Positions 1-12,870 of a stretch of 64,000 nt of DNA are shown one piece after another; positions within the stretch are counted from its first letter, which is position 1; each line of letters begins with the position of its first letter. Source of the stretch: Euptelea pleiosperma (taxonomy: Eukaryota > Streptophyta > Magnoliopsida > Ranunculales > Eupteleaceae); the NCBI GenBank assembly GCA_035048495.1, contig JASUTR010000093.1, positions 1 to 64,000 on the forward strand, written 5' to 3'. Both the position numbers and the translations under genes were made by a program. The notes below the pieces were generated by a model that saw nothing but the letters and a program-made list of their open reading frames with translations, was not told where the DNA came from and did no database searches.

Positions 1-3000
1 GGACTCAAACTCTTCCATTACTTTTGTTTCAAACATTGAAGTGTTGGAACAAGATTTGGGTCAGTCGAAACAAGTTAGCTCCATCCGTGCGTCAACGTCT
101 CAAATTGGACTCATTTTGTGTGTTACATTCCGAAGCCTATAAGTTGTGACTTTTTCGCAACCAGACCTCGTAATTAGACTCAAACTCTTCCATTACTGTT
201 GTTTCAACACATTTGAAGTGTTGGAGCAAGATTCGGACAGTCGAAACAAGTTAGCTCCATCCGTGCGTCAACGTCTCAAATTGGACTCAAGTTTGTGTGT
301 TACATTCCGAAGCCTATAACTTGGACTTTTTCGCAACCAGACCTCGTAATTGGACTCAAACTCTTCCATCACTATTGTTTCACATTTGAAGTGTTGGAAC
401 AAGATTCGGGACAGTCGAAACAAGTTATCTCCATCCGCGTCAACGTCTCAAATTGGACTCATTTTGTGTTAAATTCCGAAGCCTATAACTTTGACTTTTT
501 CGCAACCAACCTCGTAATTGGACTCAAACTCTTCCATCACTATTGTTTCAACACATTTGAAGTGTTGGAATAAGATTTGGGTCAGTCGAAACATTAGCTC
601 CATCCGTGCGTCAACGTCTCAAGTTGGACTCAGTTTGTGTGTTACATTCCGAAGCCTATAACTTGTTACTTTTTCGCAACCAGTGCTCGTAATTGGACTC
701 AAACTCTTCCATTACTTTTGTTTCCGCACATTTGAAGTGTTGGAGCAAGATTCGGACCAGTCGAAACAAGTTAGCTCCATCCGTACGTCAACGTCTGAAA
801 TTGGACTCAGTTTGTGTGGTTACATTCCGAAGCCTATAACTTGTAATTTTTCGCAACCAGTGCTCGAATTGGACTCAAACTCTTCCATTACTTTTGTTTC
901 AACAGATTTGAAGTGTTGGAATAAGATTTGGGACAGTCGAAACAAGTTAGCTCCATCCGTGCGTCAACGTCTCAAATTGGACTCAGTTTGTGTGTTACAT
1001 CCGAAGCCTATAACTTGTTACTTTTTCGCAACCAGTGCCTCGTAATTGGACTCAAACTCTTCCATTACTTTGTTTCAACACATTTGAAGTGTTGGAGCAA
1101 GATTCGGACAGTCGAAACAGTTAGCTCCATCCGTGCGTCAACGTCTCAATTGGACTCATTTTGTGTGTTACATTGCCGAAGCCTATAACTTGGTGACTTT
1201 TTCGCAACCAGACCTCGTAATTAGACTCAAACTCTTCCATTACTATTGTTTCAACACATTTGAAGTGTTGGAGCAAGATTAGGACCAGTCGAAACAAGTT
1301 AGCTCCATCCGTGCGTCAAACGTCTCAAATTGGACTCAGTTTGTGTGTTACATTCCGAAGCCTATAACTTGATACTTTTTCGCAACCAGGACCTCGTAAT
1401 TGGACTCAAACTCTTCCATTACTTTTGTTTCAACACGATTTGAAGTGTTGGAATAAGATTTGGGTCAGTCGAAACAAGTTAGCTCCATCCGTGCGTCAAC
1501 GTCTCAAATTGGACTCAGTTTGTGTGTTACATTCCGAAGCCTATAACTTGTTACTTTTTCGCAACCAGAGCTCGTAATTAGGACTCAAACTCATCCATTA
1601 CTTTGTTTCAACACATTTGAAGTGTTGGAATAAGATTGGGACAGTCGAAACAAGTTAGCTCCATCCGTGCGTCAACGTCTCAAATTGGACTCAGTTTGTG
1701 TGTTACATTCCGAAGCCTATAACTTGTTACTTTTTCGCAACCAGTGCCTCGTAATTGGACTCAAACTCTTCCATTACTTTTGTTTCAACAGATTTGAAGT
1801 GTTGGAATAAGATTTGGATCAGTCGAAACAAGTTAGCTCCATCCGTGCGTCAACGTCTCAAATTGGACTCAGTTGTGTGTTACATTCCGAAGCCTATAAC
1901 TTGTTACTTTTTCGCAACCAGACCTCGTAATTCGGACTCAAACTCTTCCATTACTTTGTTTCAACAGATTTAAGTGTTGGAATAAGATTGGGACAGTCGA
2001 AACAAGTTAGCTCCATCCGTGCGTCAACGTCTCAAATTGGACTCAGTTTGTGTGTTACATTCCGAAGCCTATAACTTGTTACTTTTTCGCAACCAGTGCT
2101 CGTAATTGGACTCAAACTCTTCCATTACTTTTGTTTCAACAGATTTGAAGTGTTGGAATAAGATTTGGGTCAGTCGAAACAAGTTAGCTCCATCCGTGCG
2201 TCAACGTCTCAAATTGGACTCAGTTTGTGTGTTACATTCCGAAGCCTATAACTTGTTACTTTTTCGCAACCAGTCTCGTAATTGGACTCAAACTCTTCCA
2301 TACTTTTGTTTCAACAGATTTGAAGTGTTGGAATAAGATTTGGGTCAGTCGAAACAAGTTAGCTCCATCCGTGCGTCAACGTCTCAAATTGGACTCATTT
2401 TGTGTGTTACATTCCGAAGCCTATAAGTTGTGACTTTTTCGCAACCAGACCTCGTAATTGACTCAAACTCTTCCATTACTGTTGTTTCAACACATTTGAA
2501 GTGTTGGAGCAAGATTCGGACCAGTCGAAACAAGTTAGCTCCATCCGTGCGTCAACGTCTCAAATTGGACTAAGTTTGTGTGTTACATTCCGAAGCCTAT
2601 AACTTGGGACTTTTTCGCAACCAGACCTCGTAATTGGACTCAAACTCTTCCATCACTATTGTTTCAACACATTTGAAGTGTTGGAACAAGATTTCGGGAC
2701 AGTCGAAACGAGTTAGCTCCATCCGTCGTCAACGTCTCAAATTGGACTCATTTTGTGTGTTAAATTCCGAAGCCTATAACTTGTGACTTTTTCGCAACCA
2801 GACCTCGTAATTGGACTCAAACTCTTCCATCACTATTGTTTCAACACATTTGAAGTGTTGGAATAAGATTGGGTCAGTCGAAACAAGTTAGCTCCATCCG
2901 TGCGTCAACGTCTCAAAGTTGGACTCAGTTTGTGTGTTACATTCCGAAGCCTATAACTTGTGACTTTTTCGCAACCAGTGCTCGTAATTGGACTCAAACT

Positions 3001-3500
3001 CTTCCATTACTTTTGTTCAACACATTTGAAGTGTTGGAGCAAGATTCGGACAGTCGAAACAAGTTAGCTCCATCCGTGCGTCAACGTCTCAAATTGGACT
3101 CAGTTTGTGTGTTACATTCCGAAGCCTATAACTTGTGACTTTTTCGCAACCGGACCTCGTAATTGGACTCGAAACTCTTCCATTACTATTGTTTCAACAC
3201 ATTTGAAGTGTTGGAACAAGATTCGGGACAGTCGAAACAAGTTAGCTCCATCCGTGCGTCAACGTCTCAAATTGGGACTCATTTTGTGTGTTACATTCCG
3301 AAGCCTATAACTTGTGACTTTTTCGCAACCAGACCTCGTAATTGGACTCAAACTCTTCCATACTATTGTTTCAACACATTTGAAGTGTTGGAACAAGATT
3401 CGGGACAGTCGAAACAAGTTAGCTCCATCCGTGCGTCATCGTCTCAAATTGGACTCAGTTTGTCGTGTTACATTCCGAAGCCTATAACTTGTGACTTTTT
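1..3500. other. Indel-rich start of the satellite array
   Basis: Successive CGCAACC landmarks here are spaced 176, 169, 174, 177, 175, 176, 178, 179, 176, 177, 175, 177, 175, 176, 177, 177, 175 and 179 bp. After about 3.5 kb the spacing settles at 177. The changes are mostly single-base gains or losses, for example an extra G in the ACTTGGTGAC near 1190, and a lost T near 1000 where CATTCCGAAG reads CATCCGAAG. This is more like uncorrected long-read error at a contig end than normal satellite divergence, although a decaying array edge is possible. Confidence 0.75.
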
Positions 3501-5539
3501 CGCAACCAGACCTCGTAATTGGACTCAAACTCTTCCATCACTATTGTTTCAACACATTTGAAGTGTTGGAACAAGATTCGGGACAGTCGAAGCAAGTTAG
3601 CTCCATCCGTGCGTCAACGTCTCAAATTGGACTCATTTGTGTGTGTTACATTCCGAAGCCTATAACTTGTGACTTTTCGCAACCAGACCTCGTAATTAGA
3701 CTCAAACTCTTCCATTACTGTTGTTTCAACACATTTGAAGTGTTGGAGCAAGATTCGGACCAGTCGAAACAAGTTAGCTCCATCCGTGCGTCAACGTCTC
3801 AAATTGGACTCAGTTTGTGTGTTACATTCCGAAGCCTATAACTTGGGACTTTTTCGCAACCAGACCTCGTAATTGGACTCAAACTCTTCCATCACTATTG
3901 TTTCAACACATTTGAAGTGTTGGAACAAGATTCGGGACAGTCGAAACAAGTTAGCTCCATCCGTGCGTCAACGTCTCAAATTGGAATCATTTTGTGTGTT
4001 ACATTCCGAAGCCTATAACTTGTGACTTTTTCGCAACCAGTGCTCGTAATTGGACTCAAACTCTTCCATTACTTTTGTTTCAACACATTTGAAGTGTTGG
4101 AGAAAGATTCGGACCAGTCGAAACAAGTTAGCTCCATCCGTGCGTCAACGTCTCAAATTGGACTCAGTTTGTGTGTTACATTCCGAAGCCTATAACTTGT
4201 GAATTTTTCGCAACCGGACCTCGTAATTAGACTCGAATTCTTCCATTACTATTGTTTCAACACATTTGAAGTGTTGGAACAAGATTCGGGACAGTCGAAA
4301 CAAGTTAGCTCCATCCGTGCGTCAACGTCTCAAATTGGAATCATTTTGTGTGTTACATTCCGAAGCCTATAACTTGTGACTTTTTCGCAACCAGACCTCG
4401 TAATTGGACTCAAACTCTTCCATCACTATTGTTTCAACACATTTGAAGTGTTGGAACAAGATTCGGGACAGTCGAATCAAGTTAGCTCCATCCGTGCGTC
4501 ATCGTCTCAAATTGGACTCATTTTGTGTGTTACATTCCGAAGCCTATAACTTGTGACTTTTTCGCAACCAGACCTCGTAATTGGACTCAAACTCTTCCAT
4601 CACAATTGTTTCAACACATTTGAAGTGTTGGAACAAGATTCGGGACAGTCGAAACAAGTTAGCTCCATCCGTGCGTCAACGTCTCAAATTGGACTCATTT
4701 TGTGTGTTACATTCCGAAGCCTATAACTTGTGACTTTTTCGCAACCAGACCTCGTAATTGGACTCAACCTCTTATATCACTATGGTTTCAAGACATTTGA
4801 AAAGTTGGAACAAGATTCGGGACAGTCGAAACAAGTTAGCTTCATCCGTGCGTCAACGTCTCAAATTGGACTCATTTTGTGTGTTACATTCCGAAGCCTA
4901 TAACTTGTGACTTTTTCGCAACCAGACCTCGTAATTAGACTCAAACTCTTCCATTACTGTTGTTGCAACACATTTGAAGTGTTGGAGCAAGATTCGGACC
5001 AGTCGAAACAAGTTAGCTCCATCCGTACGTCAACGTCTGAAATTGGACTCAGTTTGTGTGTTACATTCCGAAGCCTATAACTTGTTACTTTTTCGCAACC
5101 AGTGCTCGTAATTGGACTCAAACTCTTCCATTACTTTTGTTTCAACAGATTTGAAGTGTTGAAATAAGATTTGGGTCAGTCGAAACAAGTTAGCTCCATC
5201 CGTGCGTCAACGTCTCAAATTGGACTCAGTTTGTGTGTTACATTCCGAAGCCTATAACTTGTTACTTTTTCGCAACCAGTGCTCGTAATTGGACTCAAAC
5301 TCTTCCATTACTTTTGTTTCAACAGATTTGAAGTGTTGGAATAAGATTTGGGTCAGTCGAAACAAGTTAGCTCCATCCGTGCGTCAACGTCTCAAATTGG
5401 ACTCAGTTTGTGTGTTACATTCCGACGCCTATAACTTGTTACTTTTTCGCAACCAGTGCTCGTAATTGGACTCAAACTCTTCCATTACTTTTGTTTCAAC
5501 AGATTTGAAGTGTTGGAATAAGATTTGGGTCAGTCGAAA

Positions 5540-8500
5540 CAAGTTAGCTCCATCCGTGCGTCAACGTCTCAAATTGGACTCATTTTGTGTGTTACATTCC
5601 GAAACCTATAAGTTGTGACTTTTTCGCAACCAGACCTCGTAATTAGACTCAAACTCTTCCATTACTGTTGTTTCAACACATTTGAAGTGTTGGAGCAAGA
5701 TTCGGACCAGTCGAAACAAGTTAGCTCCATCCGTGCGTCAACGTCTCAAATTGGACTCAGTTTGTGTGTTACATTCCGAAGCCTATAACTTGGGACTTTT
5801 TCGCAACCAGACCTCGTAATTGGACTCAAACTCTTCCATCACTATTGTTTCAACACATTTGAAGTGTTGGAACAAGATTCGGGACAGTCGAAACAAGTTA
5901 GCTCCATCCGTCCGTCAACGTCTCAAATTGGACTCATTTTGTGTGTTAAATTCCGAAGCCTATAACTTGTGACTTTTTCGCAACCAGACCTCGTAATTGG
6001 ACTCAAACTCTTCCATCACTATTGTTTCAACACATTTGAAGTGTTGGAATAAGATTTGGGTCAGTCGAAACAAGTTAGCTCCATCCGTGCGTCAACGTCT
6101 CAAGTTGGACTCAGTTTGTGTGTTACATTCCGAAGCCTATAACTTGTTACTTTTTCGCAACCAGTGCTCGTAATTGGACTCAAACTCTTCCATTACTTTT
6201 GTTTCAACACATTTGAAGTGTTGGAGCAAGATTCGGACCAGTCGAAACAAGTTAGCTCCATCCGTGCGTCAACGTCTCAAATTGGACTCAGTTTGTGTGT
6301 TACATTCCGAAGCCTATAACTTGTGAATTTTTCGCAACCGGACCTCGTAATTAGACTCGAATTCTTCCATTACTATTGTTTCAACACATTTGAAGTGTTG
6401 GAACAAGATTCGGGACAGTCGAAACAAGTTAGCTCCATCCGTGCGTCAACGTCTCAAATTGGATTCATTTTGTGTGTTACATTCCGAAACCTATAACTTG
6501 TGACTTTTTCGCAACCAGACCTCGTAATTAGACTCAAACTCTTCCATTACTGTTGTTTCAACACATTTGAAGTGTTGGAGCAAGATTCAGACCAGTCGAA
6601 ACAAGTTAGCTCCATCCGTGGGTCAACGTCTCAAATTGGACTCAGTTTGTGTGTTACATTCCGAAGCCTATAACTTGTGACTTTTTCGCAACCAGTGCTC
6701 GTAATTGGACTCAAACTCTTCCATTACTTTTGTTTCAACAGATTTAAAGTGTTGGAATAAGATTTGGGACAGTCGAAACAAGTTAGCTCCATCCGTGCGT
6801 CAACGTCTCAAATTGGACTCAGTTTGTGTGTTACATTCCGAAGCCAATAACTTGTGACTTTTTCGCAACCAGACCTCGTAATTAGACTCAAACTCTTCCA
6901 TTACTATTGTTTCAACACATTTGAAGTGTTGGAGCAAGATTCGGAACAGTCGAAACAAGTTAGCTCCATCCGTGCGTCAACGTCTCAAATTGGACTAAGT
7001 TTGTGTGTTACATTCCGAAGCCTATAACTTGTGACTTTTTCGCAACCAGACCTCGTTATTAGACTCAAACTCTTCCATTACTATTGTTTCAACACATTTG
7101 AAGTGTTGGAGCAAGATTCGGAATAGTCGAAACAAGTTAGCTCCATCCGTGGGTCAACGTCTCAAATTGAACTCAGTTTGTGTGTTACATTCCGAAGCCT
7201 ATAACTTGTGACTTTTTCGCAACCAGTGCTCGTAATTGGACTCAAACTCTTCCATTACTTTTGTTTCAACAGATTTGAAGTGTTGGAATAAGAATTGGGT
7301 CAGTCGAAACAAGTTAGCTCCATCCGTGCATCAACGTCTCAAATTGGACTCAGTTTGTGTGTTACATTCCGAAGCCTATAACTTGTGACTTTTTCGCAAC
7401 CAGACCTCGTAATTGGACTCAAACTCTTCCATCACTATTGTTTCAACACATTTGAAGTGTTGGAACAAGATTCGGGACAGTCGAAACAAGTTAGCTCCAT
7501 CCGTGCGTCAACGTCTCAAATTGGACTCATTTTGTGTGTTACATTCCGAAACCTATAAGTTGTGACTTTTTCGCAACCAGACCTCGTAATTAGACTCAAA
7601 CTCTTCCATTACTGTTGTTTCAACACATTTGAAGTGTTGGAGCAAGATTCGGACCAGTCGAAACAAGTTAGCTCCATCCGTGCGTCAACGTCTCAAATTG
7701 GACTCAGTTTGTGTGTTACATTCCGAAGCCTATAACTTGGGACTTTTTCGCAACCAGACCTCGTAATTGGACTCAAACTCTTCCATCACTATTGTTTCAA
7801 CACATTTGAAGTGTTGGAACAAGATTCGGGACAGTCGAAACAAGTTAGCTCCATCCGTGCGTCAACGTCTCAAATTGGACTCATTTTGTGTGTTAAATTC
7901 CGAAGCCTATAACTTGTGACTTTTTCGCAACCAGACCTCGTAATTGGACTCAAACTCTTCCATCACTATTGTTTCAACACATTTGAAGTGTTGGAATAAG
8001 ATTTGGGTCAGTCGAAACAAGTTAGCTCCATCCGTGCGTCAACGTCTCAAATTGGACTCAGTTTGTGTGTTACATTCCGAAGCCTATAACTTGTTACTTT
8101 TTCGCAACCAGTGCTCGTAATTGGACTCAAACTCTTCCATTACTTTTGTTTCAACACATTTGAAGTGTTGGAGAAAGATTCGGACCAGTCGAAACAAGTT
8201 AGCTCCATCCGTGCGTCAACGTCTCAAATTGGACTCAGTTTGTGTGTTACATTCCGAAGCCTATAACTTGTGAATTTTTCGCAACCGGACCTCGTAATTA
8301 GACTCGAATTCTTCCATTACTATTGTTTCAACACATTTGAAGTGTTGGAACAAGATTCGGGACAGTCGAAACAAGTTAGCTCCATCCGTGCGTCAACGTC
8401 TCAAATTGGAATCATTTTGTGTGTTACATTCCGAAGCCTATAAGTTGTGACTTTTTCGCAACCAGACCTCGTAATTGGACTCAAACTCTTCCATCACTAT

Positions 8501-9554
8501 TGTTTCAACACATTTGAAGTGTTGGAACAAGATTCGGGACAGTCGAAACAAGTTAGCTCCATCCGTGCGTCAACGTCTCAAATTGGATTCATTTTGTGTG
8601 TTACATTCCGAAACCTATAACTTGTGACTTTTTCGCAACCAGACCTCGTAATTAGACTCAAACTCTTCCATTACTGTTGTTTCAACACATTTGAAGTGTT
8701 GGAGCAAGATTCAGACCAGTCGAAACAAGTTAGCTCCATCCGTGCGTCAACGTCTCAAATTGGACTCAGTTTGTGTGTTACATTCCGAAGCCTATAACTT
8801 GTGACTTTTTCGCAACCAGTGCTCGTAATTGGACTCAAACTCTTCCATTACTTTTGTTTCAACAGATTTAAAGTGTTGGAATAAGATTTGGGACAGTCGA
8901 AACAAGTTAGCTCCATCCGTGCGTCAACGTCTCAAATTGGACTCAGTTTGTGTGTTACATTCCGAAGCCTATAACTTGTGACTTTTTCGCAACCAGACCT
9001 CGTAATTAGACTCAAACTCTTCCATTACTATTGTTTCAACACATTTGAAGTGTTGGAGCAAGATTCGGAACAGTCGAAACAAGTTAGCTCCATCCGTGCG
9101 TCAACGTCTCAAATTGGACTCAGTTTGTGTGTTACATTCCGAAGCCTATAACTTGTGACTTTTTCGCAACCAGACCTCGTAATTAGACTCAAACTCTTCC
9201 ATTACTATTGTTTCAACACATTTGAAGTGTTGGAGCAAGATTCGGAATAGTCGAAACAAGTTAGCTCCATCCGTGGGTCAACGTCTCAAATTGACTCAGT
9301 TTGTGTGTTACATTCCGAAGCCTATAACTTGTGACTTTTTCGCAACCAGTGCTCGTAATTGGACTCAAACTCTTCCATTACTTTTGTTTCAACAGATTTG
9401 AAGTGTTGGAATAAGAATTGGGTCAGTCGAAACAAGTTAGCTCCATCCGTGCATCAACGTCTCAAATTGGACTCAGTTTGTGTGTTACATTCCGAAGCCT
9501 ATAACTTGTGACTTTTTCGCAACCAGACCTCGTAATTGGACTCAAACTCTTCCA
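5540..9554. repeat. Tandem duplication of an 11/12-monomer satellite block
   Basis: About 5540-7430 is repeated at about 7487-9554. Rare variants recur in order: CCGAAACCTATAAGTTG near 5600 and 7547, CGGACCTCGTAATTAGACTC followed by GAATTC near 6340 and 8285, GGATTCATTT at 6461 and 8585, and a GGAATAGTCG variant near 7120 and 9245. The offset is 11 monomers in the first part and 12 in the second, so one copy gained or lost a monomer near 8.46-8.58 kb. Confidence 0.8.
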
Positions 9555-12500
9555 TCCCTATTGTTTCAACACATTTGAAGTGTTGGAACAACATTCGGGA
9601 CAGTCGAAACAAGTTAGCTCCATCCGTGCGTCAACGTCTCAAATTGGACTCATTTTATGTGTTACATTCCGAAGCCTATAACTTGTGACTTTTTCGCAAC
9701 CAGACCACGTAATTGGACTCAAACTCTTCCATCACTATTGTTTCAACACATTTGAAGTGTTGGAACAACATTCGGGACAGTCGAAACAAGTTAGCTCCAT
9801 CCGTGCGTCAACGTCTCAAATTGGACTCATTTTGTGTGTTACACTCCGAAGCCTATAACTTGTGACTTTTTCGCAACCAGACCTCGTAATTGGACTCAAA
9901 CTCTTCCATCACTATTGTTTCAAGACATTTGAAGTGTTGGAACAAGATTCGGGACAGTCGAGACAAGTTAGCTCCATCCGTGCGTCAACGTCTCAAATTG
10001 GACTCATTTTGTGTGTTACATTCCGAAGCCTATAACTTGTGACTTTTTCGCAACCAGACCTCGTAATTAGACTCAAACTCTTCCATTACTATTGTTTCAA
10101 CACATTTGAAGTGTTGGAGCAAGATTCGGACCAGTCGAAACAAGTTAGCTCCATCCGTGCGTCAACGTCTGAAATTGGACTCAGTTTGTGTGTTACATTC
10201 CGAAGCCTATAACTTGTTACTTTTTCGCAACCAGTGCTCGTAATTGGACTCAAACTCTTCCATTACTTTTGTTTCAACAGATTTGAAGTGTTGGAATAAG
10301 ATTTGGGTCAGTCGAAACAAGTTAGCTCCATCCGTGCATCAACGTCTCAAATTGGACTCAGTTTGTGTGTTACATTCCGAAGCCTATAACTTGTGACTTT
10401 TTCGCAACCAGACCTCGTAATTGGACTCAAACTCTTCCATCCCTATTGTTTCAACACATTTGAAGTGTTGGAACAACATTTGGGACAGTCGAAACAAGTT
10501 AGCTCCATCCGTGCGTCAACGTCTCAAATTGGACTCAGTTTGTGTGTTACATTCCGAAGCCTATAACTTGTGACTTTTTCACAACCAGACCTCGTAATTA
10601 GACTCAAACTCTTCCATTACTATTGTTTCAACACATTTGAAGTGTTGGAGCAAGATTCGGAACAGTCGAAACAAGTTAGCTCGATCCGTGCGTCAACGCC
10701 TCAAATTGGACTCAGTTTGTGTGTTACATTCCGAAGCCTATAACTTGTGACTTTTTCGCAACCAGACCTCGTAATTGGACTCAAACTCTTATATAACTAT
10801 TGTTTCAAGACATTTGAAGTGTTGGAACAAGATTCGGGACAGTCGAAACAAGTTAGTTCTATCTGTGCGTAAACGTCTCAAATTGGACTCATTTTGTGTG
10901 TTACATTCCGAAGCCTATAACTTGTGACTTTTTCGCAACCAGACCTCGTAATTAGACTCAAACTCTTCCATTACTATTGTTTCAACACATTTGAAGTGTT
11001 GGAGCAAGATTCGGACCAGTCGAAACATGTTAGCTCCATCCGTGCGTCAACGTCTGAAATTGGACTCAGTTTGTGTGTTACATTCCGAAGCCTATAACTT
11101 GTTATTTTTTCGCAACCAGTGCTCGTAATTGGACTCAAACTCTTCCATTACTATTGTTTCAACAGATTTGAAGTGTTGGAATAAGATTTGGGTCTGTCGA
11201 AACAAGTTAGCTCCATCCGTGCGTCAACGTCTCAAATTGGACTCAGTTTGTGTGTTACATTCCGAAGCCTATAACTTGTTTCTATTTCGCAACCAGTGCT
11301 CGTAATTGGACTCAAACTCTTCCATTACTTTAGTTTCAAAAGATTTGAAGTGTTGGAATAAGATTTGGGTAAGTCGAAACAAGTTAGCTCCATCCGTGCG
11401 TCAACGTCTCAAATTGGACTCAGTTTGTGTGTTACATTCCGAAGCCTATAACTTGTGACTTTTTCGCAACCAGACCTCGTAATTGGACTCAAACTCTTCT
11501 ATCACTATTGTTTCAACACATTTGAAGTGTTGGAATAAGATTTGGGTCAGTCGAAACAAGTTAGCTCCATCCGTGCGTCAACGTCTCAAATTGGACTCAG
11601 TTTGTGTGTTACATTCCGAAGCCATTAACTTGTTACTTTTTCGCAACCAGTGCTCGTAATTGGACTCAAACTCTTCCATTACTTTTGTTTCAACAGATTT
11701 GAAGTGTTGGAATAAGATTTGGGTCAGTCGAAACAAGTTAGCTCCATCCGTGCATCAACGTCTCAAATTGGACTCAGTTTGTGTGTTACATTCCGAAGCC
11801 TATAACTTGTGACTTTTTCGCAACCAAACCTCGTAATTGGACTCAAACTCTTCCATTACTTTTGTTTCAACAGATTTGAAGTGTTGGAATAAGATTTGGG
11901 TCAGTCGAAACAAGTTAGCTCCATCCGTGCATCAACGTCTCAAATTGGACTCAGTTTGTGTGTTACATTCCGAAGCCTATAACTTGTGACTTTTTCGCAA
12001 CCAGACCTCGTAATTGGACTCAAACTCTTCCATCCCTATTGTTTCAACACATTTGAAGTGTTGGAACAAGATTCGGGACAGTCGAAACAAGTTAGCTCCA
12101 TCCGTGCGTCAACGTCTCAAATTGGACTCATTTTGTGTGTTACACTCCGAAGCCTATAACTTGTGACTTTTTCGCAACCAGACCTCGTAATTGGACTCAA
12201 ACTCTTATATCACTATTGTTTCAAGACATTTGAAGTGTTGGAACAAGATTCGGGACAGTCGAAACAAGTTAGCTCTATCTGTGCGTCAACGTCTCAAATT
12301 GGACTCATTTTGTGTGTTACATTCCGAAGCCTATAACTTGTGACTTTTTCGCTACCAGACCTCGTAATTAGACTCAAACTCTTCCATTACTATTGTTTCA
12401 ACACATTTGAAGTGTTGGAGCAAGATTCGGACCAGTCGAAACATGTTAGCTCCATCCGTGCGTCAACGTCTGAAATTGGACTCAGTTTGTGTGTTACATT

Positions 12501-12870
12501 CCGAAGCCTATAACTTGTTACTTTTTCGCAACCAGTGCTCGTAATTGGACTCAAACTCTTCCATTACTATTGTTTCAACAGATTTGAAGTGTTGGAATAA
12601 GATTTGGGTCTGTCGAAACAAGTTAGCTCCATCCGTGCGTCAACGTCTCAAATTGGACTCAGTTTGTGTGTTACATTCCGAAGCCTATAACTTGTTTCTA
12701 TTTCGCAACCAGTGCTCGTAATTGGACTCAAACTCTTCCATTAGTTTAGTTTCAAAAGATTTGAAGTGTTGGAATAAGATTTGGGTAAGTCGAAACAAGT
12801 TAGCTTCATCCGTGCGTCAACGTCTCAAATTGGACTCAGTTTGTGTGTTACATTCCGAAGCCTATAACTT
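9480..12870. repeat. Satellite segment copied at about 16735-20125
   Basis: Rare variants recur at a fixed offset of 7255 bp (41 monomers minus 2 bases). The CCACGTAATT variant occurs at 9705 and 16960, the TCGCTACCAG variant at 12350 and 19605, and TTAGTTTAGTTTCAAAAG near 12740 and 19995. The match ends where 12.88 kb reads TTCACAACC but its partner reads TTCGCAACC with a different following subtype. Confidence 0.8.

Noticed and set aside
295..3841. Open frames of 67-132 codons with a repeating peptide
   Set aside because: The monomer length is 177 bp, a multiple of three, so a frame can pass from one monomer to the next. Frames are short, end at shared stops, and follow the satellite exactly. 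No gene is supported.
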